A stretch of DNA of 30,897 nucleotides from a virus, in IMG/VR virus record IMGVR_UViG_3300037558_002374, positions 1 through 30,897 of that record; one strand, given 5' to 3'. Positions 24,733-30,714 of this stretch are shown here, in pieces. Made by a program: the position numbers and the translations under genes. Below the pieces are notes generated by a model. That model was given only the letters and a program-made list of their open reading frames with translations, was not told the DNA's origin and made no database searches. Positions within the stretch are counted from its first letter, which is position 1; each line of letters begins with the position of its first letter.

Positions 24733-25311
24733 TTACCCTTCCTCCTGGTCCACCTCTTGGGCTTCTCCCTCAATCGTCTTGCCATCGGCGAACTTGGCTT
24801 CCCAGTCGTCGATCGACCCAACGTCGGCAGGTGCGATGAGGACGCCACCGCTCACCTTCATGTCCACTTCTCGCTTGTCGCGGTATCCCTCGTCGTGCTT
24901 CTTCAGCTCCAGCTCAATAAGTCGGACTGGATAGACCTTCTCCTCGCTGACCACGTTCCCCTGTCGATCGTACGTGACCTTGGTGGTTCCCTCGAAGACG
25001 AGGTCCTGGTGGTGAGCGATCAATCGGTCCCGGTAGGTGTGTTCTGCTGCGAGGCAGGCTTCCGCGAAGTCGCTGTCGTTCTCCATGTGACGACGGACTG
25101 TCGGAGGCGTGACCCCTGCCGCTCGGGCAGAATCAGACATACGACCATGCTGAGAATATTCGGCGAGGAATGTCTCCTTCGCCTCGTCGTCAAACTTCTC
25201 CCGTTGCGCCACAACTTTCACTCGCCAGTTTCCCTCGGCGTCCTGATATTGGACCGGAGCGAATTTCGTGTTCGAAGCGTGGAGGGAGGGAGGTGAGGGA
25301 TTGTCGGACAT
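24733..25311 (-). CDS. terS: Terminase small subunit, DNA-binding, 192 aa
   Basis: The product begins MSDNPSPPSLHASNTKFAPV and has a helix-turn-helix near residues 45-75: ETFLAEYSQHGRMSDSARAA followed by GVTPPTVRRHMENDSDFAEA. A helical segment (CLAAEHTYRDRLIAHHQDLV) comes next, then ELELKKHDEGYRDKREVD, a pattern found in small terminase subunits. The C-terminus is acidic (GEAQEVDQEEG). The protein should recognise the packaging site and load the large subunit. AGGAG lies six bases before the ATG. It heads its own transcript, ends at a strong terminator, and is separated from the large subunit gene by small genes. A different HTH regulator is the main alternative. Confidence 0.82.
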   Translation of the reverse strand: MSDNPSPPSLHASNTKFAPVQYQDAEGNWRVKVVAQREKFDDEAKETFLAEYSQHGRMSDSARAAGVTPPTVRRHMENDSDFAEACLAAEHTYRDRLIAHHQDLVFEGTTKVTYDRQGNVVSEEKVYPVRLIELELKKHDEGYRDKREVDMKVSGGVLIAPADVGSIDDWEAKFADGKTIEGEAQEVDQEEG

Positions 25312-25394
25312 GGAGATCTCCTGTAAGAATGTGAAAGTGGCCGATTGACTTCGTACCCGCGCGCGAGGGACTGAATATCGGAAATCGCCGTGTC

Positions 25395-25424
25395 ACTATA
25401 GCCCAAGTGAGAGGTCTGACGCAA
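25395..25424 (-). promoter_or_regulatory. Candidate promoter of the terminase small subunit gene
   Basis: On the minus strand TTGCGT (25424-25419), 18 bp and TATAGT (25400-25395) suggest a sigma70-like promoter. The octamer CTTGGGCT (25407-25400) lies in the spacer directly against the -10. A better -35 (TTGACT, 25429-25424) is 23 bp away, too far for a normal promoter. Confidence 0.45.
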
Positions 25425-25430
25425 GTCAAG

Positions 25431-25787
25431 ATTGAGTGGAGTCGGCGGAGCCACCACCTGACATCTGAATTGATGTGTAATTCCAAGGGCTTAACTTATA
25501 TTATTTCATTATGTCAGTATAGTAAGTAGAGGCACTACTAAGACTTCGGAGCCTACAGCGTTGCCGTTCCTCCCTCTGGGCCTCGCCCACCGCCAACCGC
25601 AGAATGTCACGCTGTCACGCCACCTTTGGCCACGCCCGAGGGTTTGCAGCCGGGGGAGTCAGAACCTAACACAGCGACATACTGACATTCATCGGAGAAA
25701 CACCAGCGTTTACAACACGGTAGAGAGATGTTACCCTGTCAGCTATAGTATTCGCTGGCTCCACTTATGTCGCAGAAAGGCTGCAAA
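25431..25787. promoter_or_regulatory. Divergent intergenic region with clustered TGTCA sites
   Basis: No gene is supported between the divergent genes. TGTCA or TGACA occurs at 25391, 25459, 25513, 25605, 25613, 25683 and 25737, and at 25605-25620 as a tandem TGTCACGC repeat. In three places TGTCA is followed after one or two bases by TATAG (25391, 25513, 25737), all in plus orientation. TATAGT at 25744-25749 is a plausible -10 for the plus-strand gene, though I found no convincing -35. The patch 25490-25525 is AT-rich. It could be an operator array or an origin-like site. Confidence 0.5.
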
Positions 25788-26393
25788 ATGCACACACGAC
25801 CAATTGAGAGTGATGGAGTTCGTTTATTTCACCGAACTCATTACAATGTCAAGAAGGGGAAGGTGGGAGGTCACTACAAAGGACCGCTGTTTATTCCGCC
25901 AAAGAAAAATGAGGAGAAGGGAGCCTTCCGGCTGCTGGACCCTGACAACGTCCTGGCTCAGCTTCGCCTTTACAAGTGGTTTTGGAAGAAGTACAAAGAG
26001 CTGAAAGCCGACGAGGAGAGGGATCACTACAGCGGTTACATCTTGAAAGATCAATTGATGAGAGAGATCTTTCATGATGCTCCAAGTGTGAACAAGGTTC
26101 GGATCGGGAAGCTGCTGCGGATGCTTGTCCAGTATGATGTGAACTTCCAAAAGAACCCGAGCGCTGCTACCGGGAATCGTACCCTGATGCTTTGGAGATG
26201 GTCACACCCACTGGAGTTCGCCTATGGCCTGGAGTATTTGATGGAGCTCTGGGTGCCAGCCGTGACGAGGGCGAACAACGGCAAATGTGACACGGATCAG
26301 GATTTCTTGGAGGAGCTGGAAATTATGCAGGGGCAGTCTGAAGAGGATGACCACCGTTACATTGAAGACATTATGCGACACAACATTTTTTGA
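25788..26393 (+). CDS. Unknown protein, 201 aa, the only plus-strand gene
   Basis: The start at 25788 has AAAGG seven bases upstream. An in-frame ATG at 25767 would add seven residues but lacks a ribosome-binding site. The product opens MHTRPIESDGVRLFHRTHYN and contains KGPLFIPPKKNEEKGAFRLL, then a basic helical region with AQLRLYKWFWKKYKELKADE. RIGKLLRMLVQYDVNFQKNP could be a winged-helix-like segment. The C-terminus is acidic and helical (FLEELEIMQGQSEEDDHRYI). No catalytic motif or membrane segment was seen. It diverges from the terminase small subunit gene and converges on the AAA+ gene, a layout typical of a regulator or accessory (moron) gene. Function is unknown. Confidence 0.8.
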   Translation: MHTRPIESDGVRLFHRTHYNVKKGKVGGHYKGPLFIPPKKNEEKGAFRLLDPDNVLAQLRLYKWFWKKYKELKADEERDHYSGYILKDQLMREIFHDAPSVNKVRIGKLLRMLVQYDVNFQKNPSAATGNRTLMLWRWSHPLEFAYGLEYLMELWVPAVTRANNGKCDTDQDFLEELEIMQGQSEEDDHRYIEDIMRHNIF

Positions 26394-26408
26394 TTTTGCT
26401 GGCGCGTG

Positions 26409-26442
26409 GAGAGGCGATTGCACTTGGGCTTGATCGCCTCTC
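26409..26442. terminator. Hairpin between convergent genes
   Basis: GAGAGGCGAT (26409-26418) and ATCGCCTCTC (26433-26442) form a perfect 10-bp stem whose 14-nt loop contains the CTTGGGCT octamer. It lies between the stop codons at 26393 and 26469. Neither strand has a T-run after it, so a bidirectional, possibly factor-dependent stop is more likely than a classical terminator. The stem word recurs at 24560. Confidence 0.5.
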
Positions 26443-26468
26443 GCCGTTCGGAACTTCGTACCGGACGT

Positions 26469-27851
26469 TCAGTTCATGTTCCTACGACGATCAGCCTGGA
26501 CCTCGTCGTAGAACTCCTGCTTGAACTCGTCCAGAGCGTACTCGTGCTCGAGACCTCTGTTCTCTTCAAACAGGGCATTGACCGCCTTCATCACATCAGC
26601 AGCCGTGACTCCTGTGGGAACGCCGGTCACCTTGTCACGATTGAAAGCGTACCGCTTGGCGCGAGCCGGGACGGAAGCTGCCATCGCTCCGGAGATGATG
26701 TGTTCGAAGCAGAACGCCTTCGCCTTCATGTCCTTGAACTCCTTGCCATCAAAGCCGATAGCGTGAGCTTCGATCAGGATCTTGTGTGGGTCACAGAAGG
26801 TTTCTATAGCCGTGAAGACAAGATCATCCACTGATGTCTTTTCTTCATGGTATATCCCCTTAAAATTATTACGGAGAATAATTTCAATGCCATCCTTGGT
26901 CGGCCGCTTCACGGTGATCTTGAAGTCACAGCGTCCGTCCCGCAGGACAGCCTGATCGATCACCTCCGGACGATTGGATGCCAGCAAGAGGAACGCGCCG
27001 TTCTCCTTCATACCGTCCAGCTCAGCCAAGAACGTGGACACCTGGGATTCCTCCCACGGTGCGACCCGACGGACCCGGCCAGTGCGGTCAGGGAGCATGA
27101 CGTCGGCCTCGTCGATGAACACCAGTAACGGGTGACCGTGATACTTCTGGTACTCGCGAGCATAGGTGAAGATCGCCACGATCCGTGCCTCGGTCTCGCC
27201 GACATACATACTTTGGAGTTCTGACCCCGAAAGGGATAAGAACTCCGAAGCAGTTCCATAGAGCCGCTTCATCTCGGCCGCTGCCGCCTTGGCGAACATG
27301 GTCTTCCCGCAGCCCGGAGGCCCAGAGAGCAGAGCGCCCTTCGGCATTTTCATGTCATACGCGGCGTAGAGTTCCTTGTGCTTGACCGGTGCCTGGATGG
27401 CATCCTTGAGATGGCCGAGCGGCTCCTCGTTACCGACGATGTCGTCAAAGGCTGTTTCCGGAGCCACGCAGATGAACTCCTCCACTTCCTTCCGTGCCGC
27501 ACGGTACGACGCCGGAGGCTGATCGCCACTTTCTTCTGCGAACGTTCCACTAATGAATCGCTCCTTGTTGCTGAGGATTTCCATCATGATCTCATCCATG
27601 GGGAAGCCCATCACACTCGGTCTCCCACCACGGCCACCGAAAGGTCCACCGCTCATTCTTCCACTCCTTGCTCCGCCCATCGCGGCTGTTTCTGGATTGC
27701 ACATCGGGCAGTTGGGATCACCGCAACCACGCAGCTGATGCTGACGCCGTTCCTCTTCCCGCTTCTCCTGCTCCTTCTTGTCCTGCGGACGCATCTGCTT
27801 CCCGCCGTACTGAGGATCATATGGAGAACCGAACTTGTTCTTTCTCGCCAT
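26469..27851 (-). CDS. Classical AAA+ ATPase (FtsH/Cdc48-type module) with N-terminal Cys cluster, 460 aa
   Basis: Residues 135-330 are a full AAA+ core. Walker A is GPPGCGKT (177-184), the pore-loop motif is MYVG (215-218), Walker B is LLVFIDEAD (242-250), sensor 1 is LLLASNRPE (Asn293), and VLRDGRCDF holds the arginine finger near 304-307. This is the clade of protein unfoldases such as FtsH, proteasomal ATPases and Cdc48. No protease domain follows; the C-terminus (about 330-460) is a helical lid and tail. The N-terminus is basic and Gln-rich, then CGDPNCPMC (Cys43, 48, 51), a possible zinc site, and a Gly-rich linker. GGGAG precedes the ATG. It may remodel or deliver phage or host proteins; the substrate is unknown. 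Confidence 0.9.
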   Translation of the reverse strand: MARKNKFGSPYDPQYGGKQMRPQDKKEQEKREEERRQHQLRGCGDPNCPMCNPETAAMGGARSGRMSGGPFGGRGGRPSVMGFPMDEIMMEILSNKERFISGTFAEESGDQPPASYRAARKEVEEFICVAPETAFDDIVGNEEPLGHLKDAIQAPVKHKELYAAYDMKMPKGALLSGPPGCGKTMFAKAAAAEMKRLYGTASEFLSLSGSELQSMYVGETEARIVAIFTYAREYQKYHGHPLLVFIDEADVMLPDRTGRVRRVAPWEESQVSTFLAELDGMKENGAFLLLASNRPEVIDQAVLRDGRCDFKITVKRPTKDGIEIILRNNFKGIYHEEKTSVDDLVFTAIETFCDPHKILIEAHAIGFDGKEFKDMKAKAFCFEHIISGAMAASVPARAKRYAFNRDKVTGVPTGVTAADVMKAVNALFEENRGLEHEYALDEFKQEFYDEVQADRRRNMN

Positions 27852-27852
27852 G

Positions 27853-28074
27853 TTAATCTCCCATGACTAGTTGCGTTACAAGCACCCAGACAGGAGCCCA
27901 TAGGATGACGGCAGCTACGACCAGAGCGATGCGCCCGGCAACTCTCTGGACTTGAGCACGAACGGGGTGCTGCCTTTCCCATTCGCGATGATAGATGTTC
28001 CACTGTCTTGTGGTCTTGACTCCGTAGCGGTCACACTCGATGAGCCGCTCCCTCTCTTGGGCTAGGTCCATCAT
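27853..28074 (-). CDS. Small membrane protein with C-terminal helix, 73 aa
   Basis: The product begins MMDLAQERERLIECDRYGVK. It has a charged cytoplasmic-type N-terminal half (residues 1-45) followed by one hydrophobic helix (ALVVAAVILWAPVWVLVTQL, about 49-68) and a short tail. The orientation is probably C-tail or N-in, single pass. Start 28074 gives an ATGA overlap with the upstream gene, with AAGGG upstream; the ATG at 28071 is nearly equivalent. It is followed 1 bp later by the AAA+ gene. I infer that the pair may work together, for example with this protein tethering the ATPase at the membrane. Confidence 0.72.
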   Translation of the reverse strand: MMDLAQERERLIECDRYGVKTTRQWNIYHREWERQHPVRAQVQRVAGRIALVVAAVILWAPVWVLVTQLVMGD

Positions 28075-28445
28075 TTGAGGTTCCCTTCCAGTAGTTGGCG
28101 GACACGCGGAACTGCGAACATCCACAAATGATCGTGAGCACAGAGCCAGTGCGGATGGCCACCGTCCAACCGATCATCTCCCTCAGGCTCATTGTAGAAC
28201 ACGATTTGGATTGTGCCCTCCGGAATACTGACCTGGACTGGTCCTGCATCAAGATCAGCCCAAGCGAGGTCGTCGTCCCATTCACCCATGGAAGGGCAGC
28301 AGAGGCCAGCAGCCATCACGCGATCGAACTTCTCGTTAATCCAAGCAACGATGGCAGCATGAACCTTCTCCACAACCGCTCGGTCAGGGCGAAGTTCCAG
28401 GATGGTTTCCTCGGGTATGTATCCTTGCTTGAATTCGGCTTGCAT
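28071..28445 (-). CDS. Unknown protein, 124 aa
   Basis: The protein begins MQAEFKQGYIPEETILELRP, then DRAVVEKVHAAIVAWINEKF, an amphipathic helix. The rest alternates short strands (LDAGPVQVSIPEGTIQIVFY) with His/Trp-rich loops (GGHPHWLCAHDHLWMFAV). It has no Walker, HTH or membrane motif. AAGGAG precedes the ATG, and the promoter at 28474-28502 lies just upstream, so this is the first gene of the AAA+ unit. Family not recognised. Confidence 0.72.
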   Translation of the reverse strand: MQAEFKQGYIPEETILELRPDRAVVEKVHAAIVAWINEKFDRVMAAGLCCPSMGEWDDDLAWADLDAGPVQVSIPEGTIQIVFYNEPEGDDRLDGGHPHWLCAHDHLWMFAVPRVRQLLEGNLK

Positions 28446-28473
28446 GTGACTGGCTCCTTAATTTGATACCCTC

Positions 28474-28502
28474 ATAGTAGCACCTGGGAGTTCAATTGAC
28501 AA
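28474..28502 (-). promoter_or_regulatory. Candidate promoter of the AAA+ unit
   Basis: On the minus strand TTGTCA (28502-28497), 17 bp and TACTAT (28479-28474) form a near-consensus promoter. The -35 and spacer (CACTTGTCAATTGAACT) are almost identical to those of the promoter at 29933-29961. The two may share a regulator. Confidence 0.75.
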
Positions 28503-28612
28503 GTGCTGAGGTTCCCGCCTGGACACAAACGCTCTGAGGGCCGCGCCACCATAGGGCAGCACGGCCGACGGGTCTGAGCGGCGTCTGAGGGTCGCTCTGG
28601 GGGCGTCCCAGC
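28503..28612. repeat. GC-rich spacer with CTCTGAGG repeats
   Basis: The spacer between the 58-aa gene and the next promoter holds four related words: CTCTGAGGG (28532-28540), GTCTGAGCG, GTCTGAGGGTCG and CGCTCTGGGGGCG (to 28605). It also carries the 12-mer GGCAGCACGGCC shared with 173-184. It can fold into several GC stems and may end the upstream transcript, but there is no T-run. Confidence 0.45.
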
Positions 28613-28789
28613 CTACTCCGGCAGGGTTTTGACTTCAATGGCGTCCTCGTTCTTGCAGAAGAAGGCTCCAGATCTCGTGCACCACGCCGTGATGTAGTCG
28701 ACATCGGACTCTTCCTTGTTCGGGAGGAAGAAGATTCCTGCCTTGCAGATCTCCCACACTCCCTCTCCATTGCGGACGAGGTACTCCAT
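28613..28789 (-). CDS. Small unknown protein, 58 aa
   Basis: The product reads MEYLVRNGEGVWEICKAGIF, FLPNKEESDVDYITAWCTRS and GAFFCKNEDAIEVKTLPE. It is predicted beta-rich, with Cys but no clear zinc pattern. I start at ATG 28789, which overlaps the previous stop as TGATG with GGAG nine bases upstream. The alternative ATG at 28804 has no such site. Function unknown. Confidence 0.68.
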   Translation of the reverse strand: MEYLVRNGEGVWEICKAGIFFLPNKEESDVDYITAWCTRSGAFFCKNEDAIEVKTLPE

Positions 28790-29397
28790 CAGAGGTTGCT
28801 CCATCCATCAGTGGTGAGCATCCAGTTGGACTCTTCCTGCGGACCCTGACGTTCAGGATCAGGGAAGTAGTACGCGTGAACGCTGATGGCTTCCTCGCTT
28901 GCTTCGCCCGGCGAGACAATGACAGTCCAGCCCTTTAGGTCGTAGCAGATGACCGATCCCGGCTGAGCGTCCAAGAAAGGCTCGTAGTCCCGCTTGGTCA
29001 TCACGTGGAATTGTCCGGTGACCATCGCTGCCAGAATATCGGCGCGATCGAAGGGAGGCTCTTCCATTGCCTTGGGGAAGGTGATATCACGGAGGAGCTG
29101 AACGATCGGACTCTTCGGTGCTGTCCAGCAATCTCCACATTCGTTAACGATCAACCCGCGTCCCTTGAATGAGTTTCCGCGATAAGAGAAGAAGCCCTTG
29201 GCCTTGTCGTTCATAAGACCTTCTTCGTCAACGTAGATAACGTCGCCGTTCGGATCACGGTAGCCAGCCTCAATGAGATCACAGCAAATGTGACGATAGG
29301 CAGAACTGAGCTCGTCTGTCGGATTTATGGTGACGACGTCCACCTTTTGTGCGATCGGGTCAACCAACAGGGCGTGAATGATTTTGGTCACTGTCAT
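28789..29397 (-). CDS. Unknown protein, 202 aa
   Basis: The protein begins MTVTKIIHALLVDPIAQKVD and has mixed alpha/beta character. Notable segments are DLIEAGYRDPNGDVIYVDEE, GRGLIVNECGDCWTAPKSPI (with CGDC) and TVIVSPGEASEEAISVHAYY. It ends TTDGWSNL. The opening and the GDVIYVDEEGLMNDKAKGFF segment resemble small DUF3846-like phage proteins, a tentative recollection. AGGA lies nine bases before the ATG. It is the second gene of the unit behind the promoter at 29933-29961. Confidence 0.75.
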   Translation of the reverse strand: MTVTKIIHALLVDPIAQKVDVVTINPTDELSSAYRHICCDLIEAGYRDPNGDVIYVDEEGLMNDKAKGFFSYRGNSFKGRGLIVNECGDCWTAPKSPIVQLLRDITFPKAMEEPPFDRADILAAMVTGQFHVMTKRDYEPFLDAQPGSVICYDLKGWTVIVSPGEASEEAISVHAYYFPDPERQGPQEESNWMLTTDGWSNL

Positions 29398-29408
29398 TTC
29401 TCTGGTTC

Positions 29409-29909
29409 CTAGTTCTCAAAGATGTCGTTGAAGATGTTGCAGAGTTCGGGCTTCGGGCACTTCTGCTGAAGAGCCTCCATCTCGGTCTGCTCACCTGCTG
29501 CCAGAGTTTCCACTTCACCGTTAGTCAGCGTCTGGCACCACTGGTCAAGGATGTTGAGGTCGGCTTCGTTTACACCGTCGGCCTCGAGTACAGGGTCAAG
29601 GGAGCGCAGCCAAGCTGTCTCGGTCTGTGTGTGGTTTATCATGCCATTGTCATAGGCAAGAACAAGAGCCACCGTTTTGATACCGGGGAAGCGATTGATG
29701 ATGTTCTGCCCGGTGAAGCGGGAGATCGCTGCATCGACATCGGCTTGCATGTCGCCGTCGACTTCCAGGATATGGAGGTCCTTGGCCTTGACATCGTGAT
29801 CTCGTTTGTCCTGGAGCTCATCCTTGACGACAGACTTCTCGTAGTCGCCGAACTCCTGGCACCATTCGCCGTCTTCACGGACCATGAGAACAAAGTATTT
29901 CTTAGCCAT
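29409..29909 (-). CDS. Unknown protein, 166 aa
   Basis: The product begins MAKKYFVLMVREDGEWCQEF, followed by GDYEKSVVKDELQDKRDHDV and KAKDLHILEVDGDMQADVDA. The first 60 residues look like a compact beta-alpha-beta unit that I have seen at the start of small phage proteins. The C-terminal half is acidic and helical, with Cys at several places. AAGGAG precedes the ATG. It is the first gene after the promoter at 29933-29961. No known function. Confidence 0.75.
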   Translation of the reverse strand: MAKKYFVLMVREDGEWCQEFGDYEKSVVKDELQDKRDHDVKAKDLHILEVDGDMQADVDAAISRFTGQNIINRFPGIKTVALVLAYDNGMINHTQTETAWLRSLDPVLEADGVNEADLNILDQWCQTLTNGEVETLAAGEQTEMEALQQKCPKPELCNIFNDIFEN

Positions 29910-29932
29910 GACAGACTCCTTATGTTGACTTC

Positions 29933-29961
29933 ATCATGCCACAGGGAAGTTCAAATGACAA
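29933..29961 (-). promoter_or_regulatory. Candidate promoter, twin of the one at 28474-28502
   Basis: On the minus strand TTGTCA (29961-29956), 17 bp and CATGAT (29938-29933) form a sigma70-like promoter starting 6 bp after the previous stop codon. The -35 and spacer closely repeat those of the promoter at 28474-28502. Confidence 0.65.
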
Positions 29962-29966
29962 GTGGT

Positions 29967-30200
29967 TTAATTCCTTAAAAGAATCTTTATGGCCGCTTGA
30001 CCAGCATGTTGGGAGCAGAGGCATTTGCCCTCAATCTCGTAAGAGGACGGCCGACCGCACCGATTGATATCCCAGCCTTGTCGATTGCACTTCTCCTCTC
30101 GTCGCTTGAGATATTCCTTGCTCCACCCCTTAGTGTCGAACGGAGCCGCACACTGAGGGGTGAGAACAGGCTCGGGCTTGATCGGCTTAATTCGTTTCAA
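29967..30200 (-). CDS. Small Cys/His protein, possible zinc binder, 77 aa, TTG start
   Basis: AGGAGG (30215-30210) lies nine bases before TTG 30200-30198. The longer ATG frame from 30221 would place this strong site inside the coding sequence, so I prefer the TTG. The product continues KRIKPIKPEPVLTPQCAAPF and ends with CNRQGWDINRCGRPSSYEIE, then GKCLCSQHAGQ, a Cys-rich segment (C, C, C-x-C-x-x-H) that looks like a small zinc knuckle. It overlaps the upstream gene by 14 bp. Such proteins often bind nucleic acid, but nothing here shows it. Confidence 0.7.
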   Translation of the reverse strand: MKRIKPIKPEPVLTPQCAAPFDTKGWSKEYLKRREEKCNRQGWDINRCGRPSSYEIEGKCLCSQHAGQAAIKILLRN

Positions 30201-30714
30201 GGGGCTCAGCCTCCTGCACATATGGTCGAATAATGGAAGTCAGTTCATCCATATTCTTCAGACCCTGATGAATCCAAAATCCCTTCGGGTGCTGGAATCC
30301 AACAGAGAATCTTTGCACCCAATCTCTCTGCGTTCCGAACGCCTCATAGGAGATTCCGAGATTTCTGAAGACAAACCACATCTTTTCTGGATTAAGACCC
30401 ATGGACATTGTGACTCTGTCATCAGAACTTGTACGAAATCTCCTTGAGAATTTGGATTTCGTGGAATGCAGCATTGTGTCAGTTGTGGCGACCAAGCGGC
30501 AATTCAAGACTGATCTAAAACTCAGGTTCGTCGTCACACCAAGAGGAGGCAAAGAACCGGAACAGTCCTTGACATCCTCGAAACCGAATTTGAAGAAATA
30601 CTCCATGAAGTGTTTCGTATTAACGATGGCGATAAGAGGAACATCACCATCTTTAAGAGCCGCAACTCTCTTAGGTAGCCTAGTTCCTGGGTTGTGCATA
30701 AATATCTTTTTCAT
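30187..30714 (-). CDS. Unknown protein, 175 aa
   Basis: The product begins MKKIFMHNPGTRLPKRVAAL. It has a basic central part (HSTKSKFSRRFRTSSDDRVT) and aromatic segments (MWFVFRNLGISYEAFGTQRD, WVQRFSVGFQHPKGFWIHQG). It ends RPYVQEAEPLETN. No membrane segment or catalytic signature was recognised. The ATG overlaps the stop of the partial gene at the edge (ATGA), with a weak GGTGGG site upstream, so it depends on coupled translation. It is A/T-richer in codon use than the structural genes, a visual impression only. Confidence 0.72.
   Translation of the reverse strand: MKKIFMHNPGTRLPKRVAALKDGDVPLIAIVNTKHFMEYFFKFGFEDVKDCSGSLPPLGVTTNLSFRSVLNCRLVATTDTMLHSTKSKFSRRFRTSSDDRVTMSMGLNPEKMWFVFRNLGISYEAFGTQRDWVQRFSVGFQHPKGFWIHQGLKNMDELTSIIRPYVQEAEPLETN

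Noticed and set aside
25389-25403. T7-like promoter because of the CACTATAG core
   Set aside because: The rest of the T7 consensus is absent and no phage RNA polymerase gene is in the window; TGTCA clustering is the better description.
25561-26004. Plus-strand 147-aa frame overlapping the 201-aa gene
   Set aside because: It has unusual Arg/Cys/Ser/Trp content and no ribosome-binding site; the frame starting at 25788 is protein-like over its whole length.
26409-26442. Classical intrinsic terminator between convergent genes
   Set aside because: The stem is perfect but neither strand has a following T-run, so I list it as a hairpin of uncertain mechanism.
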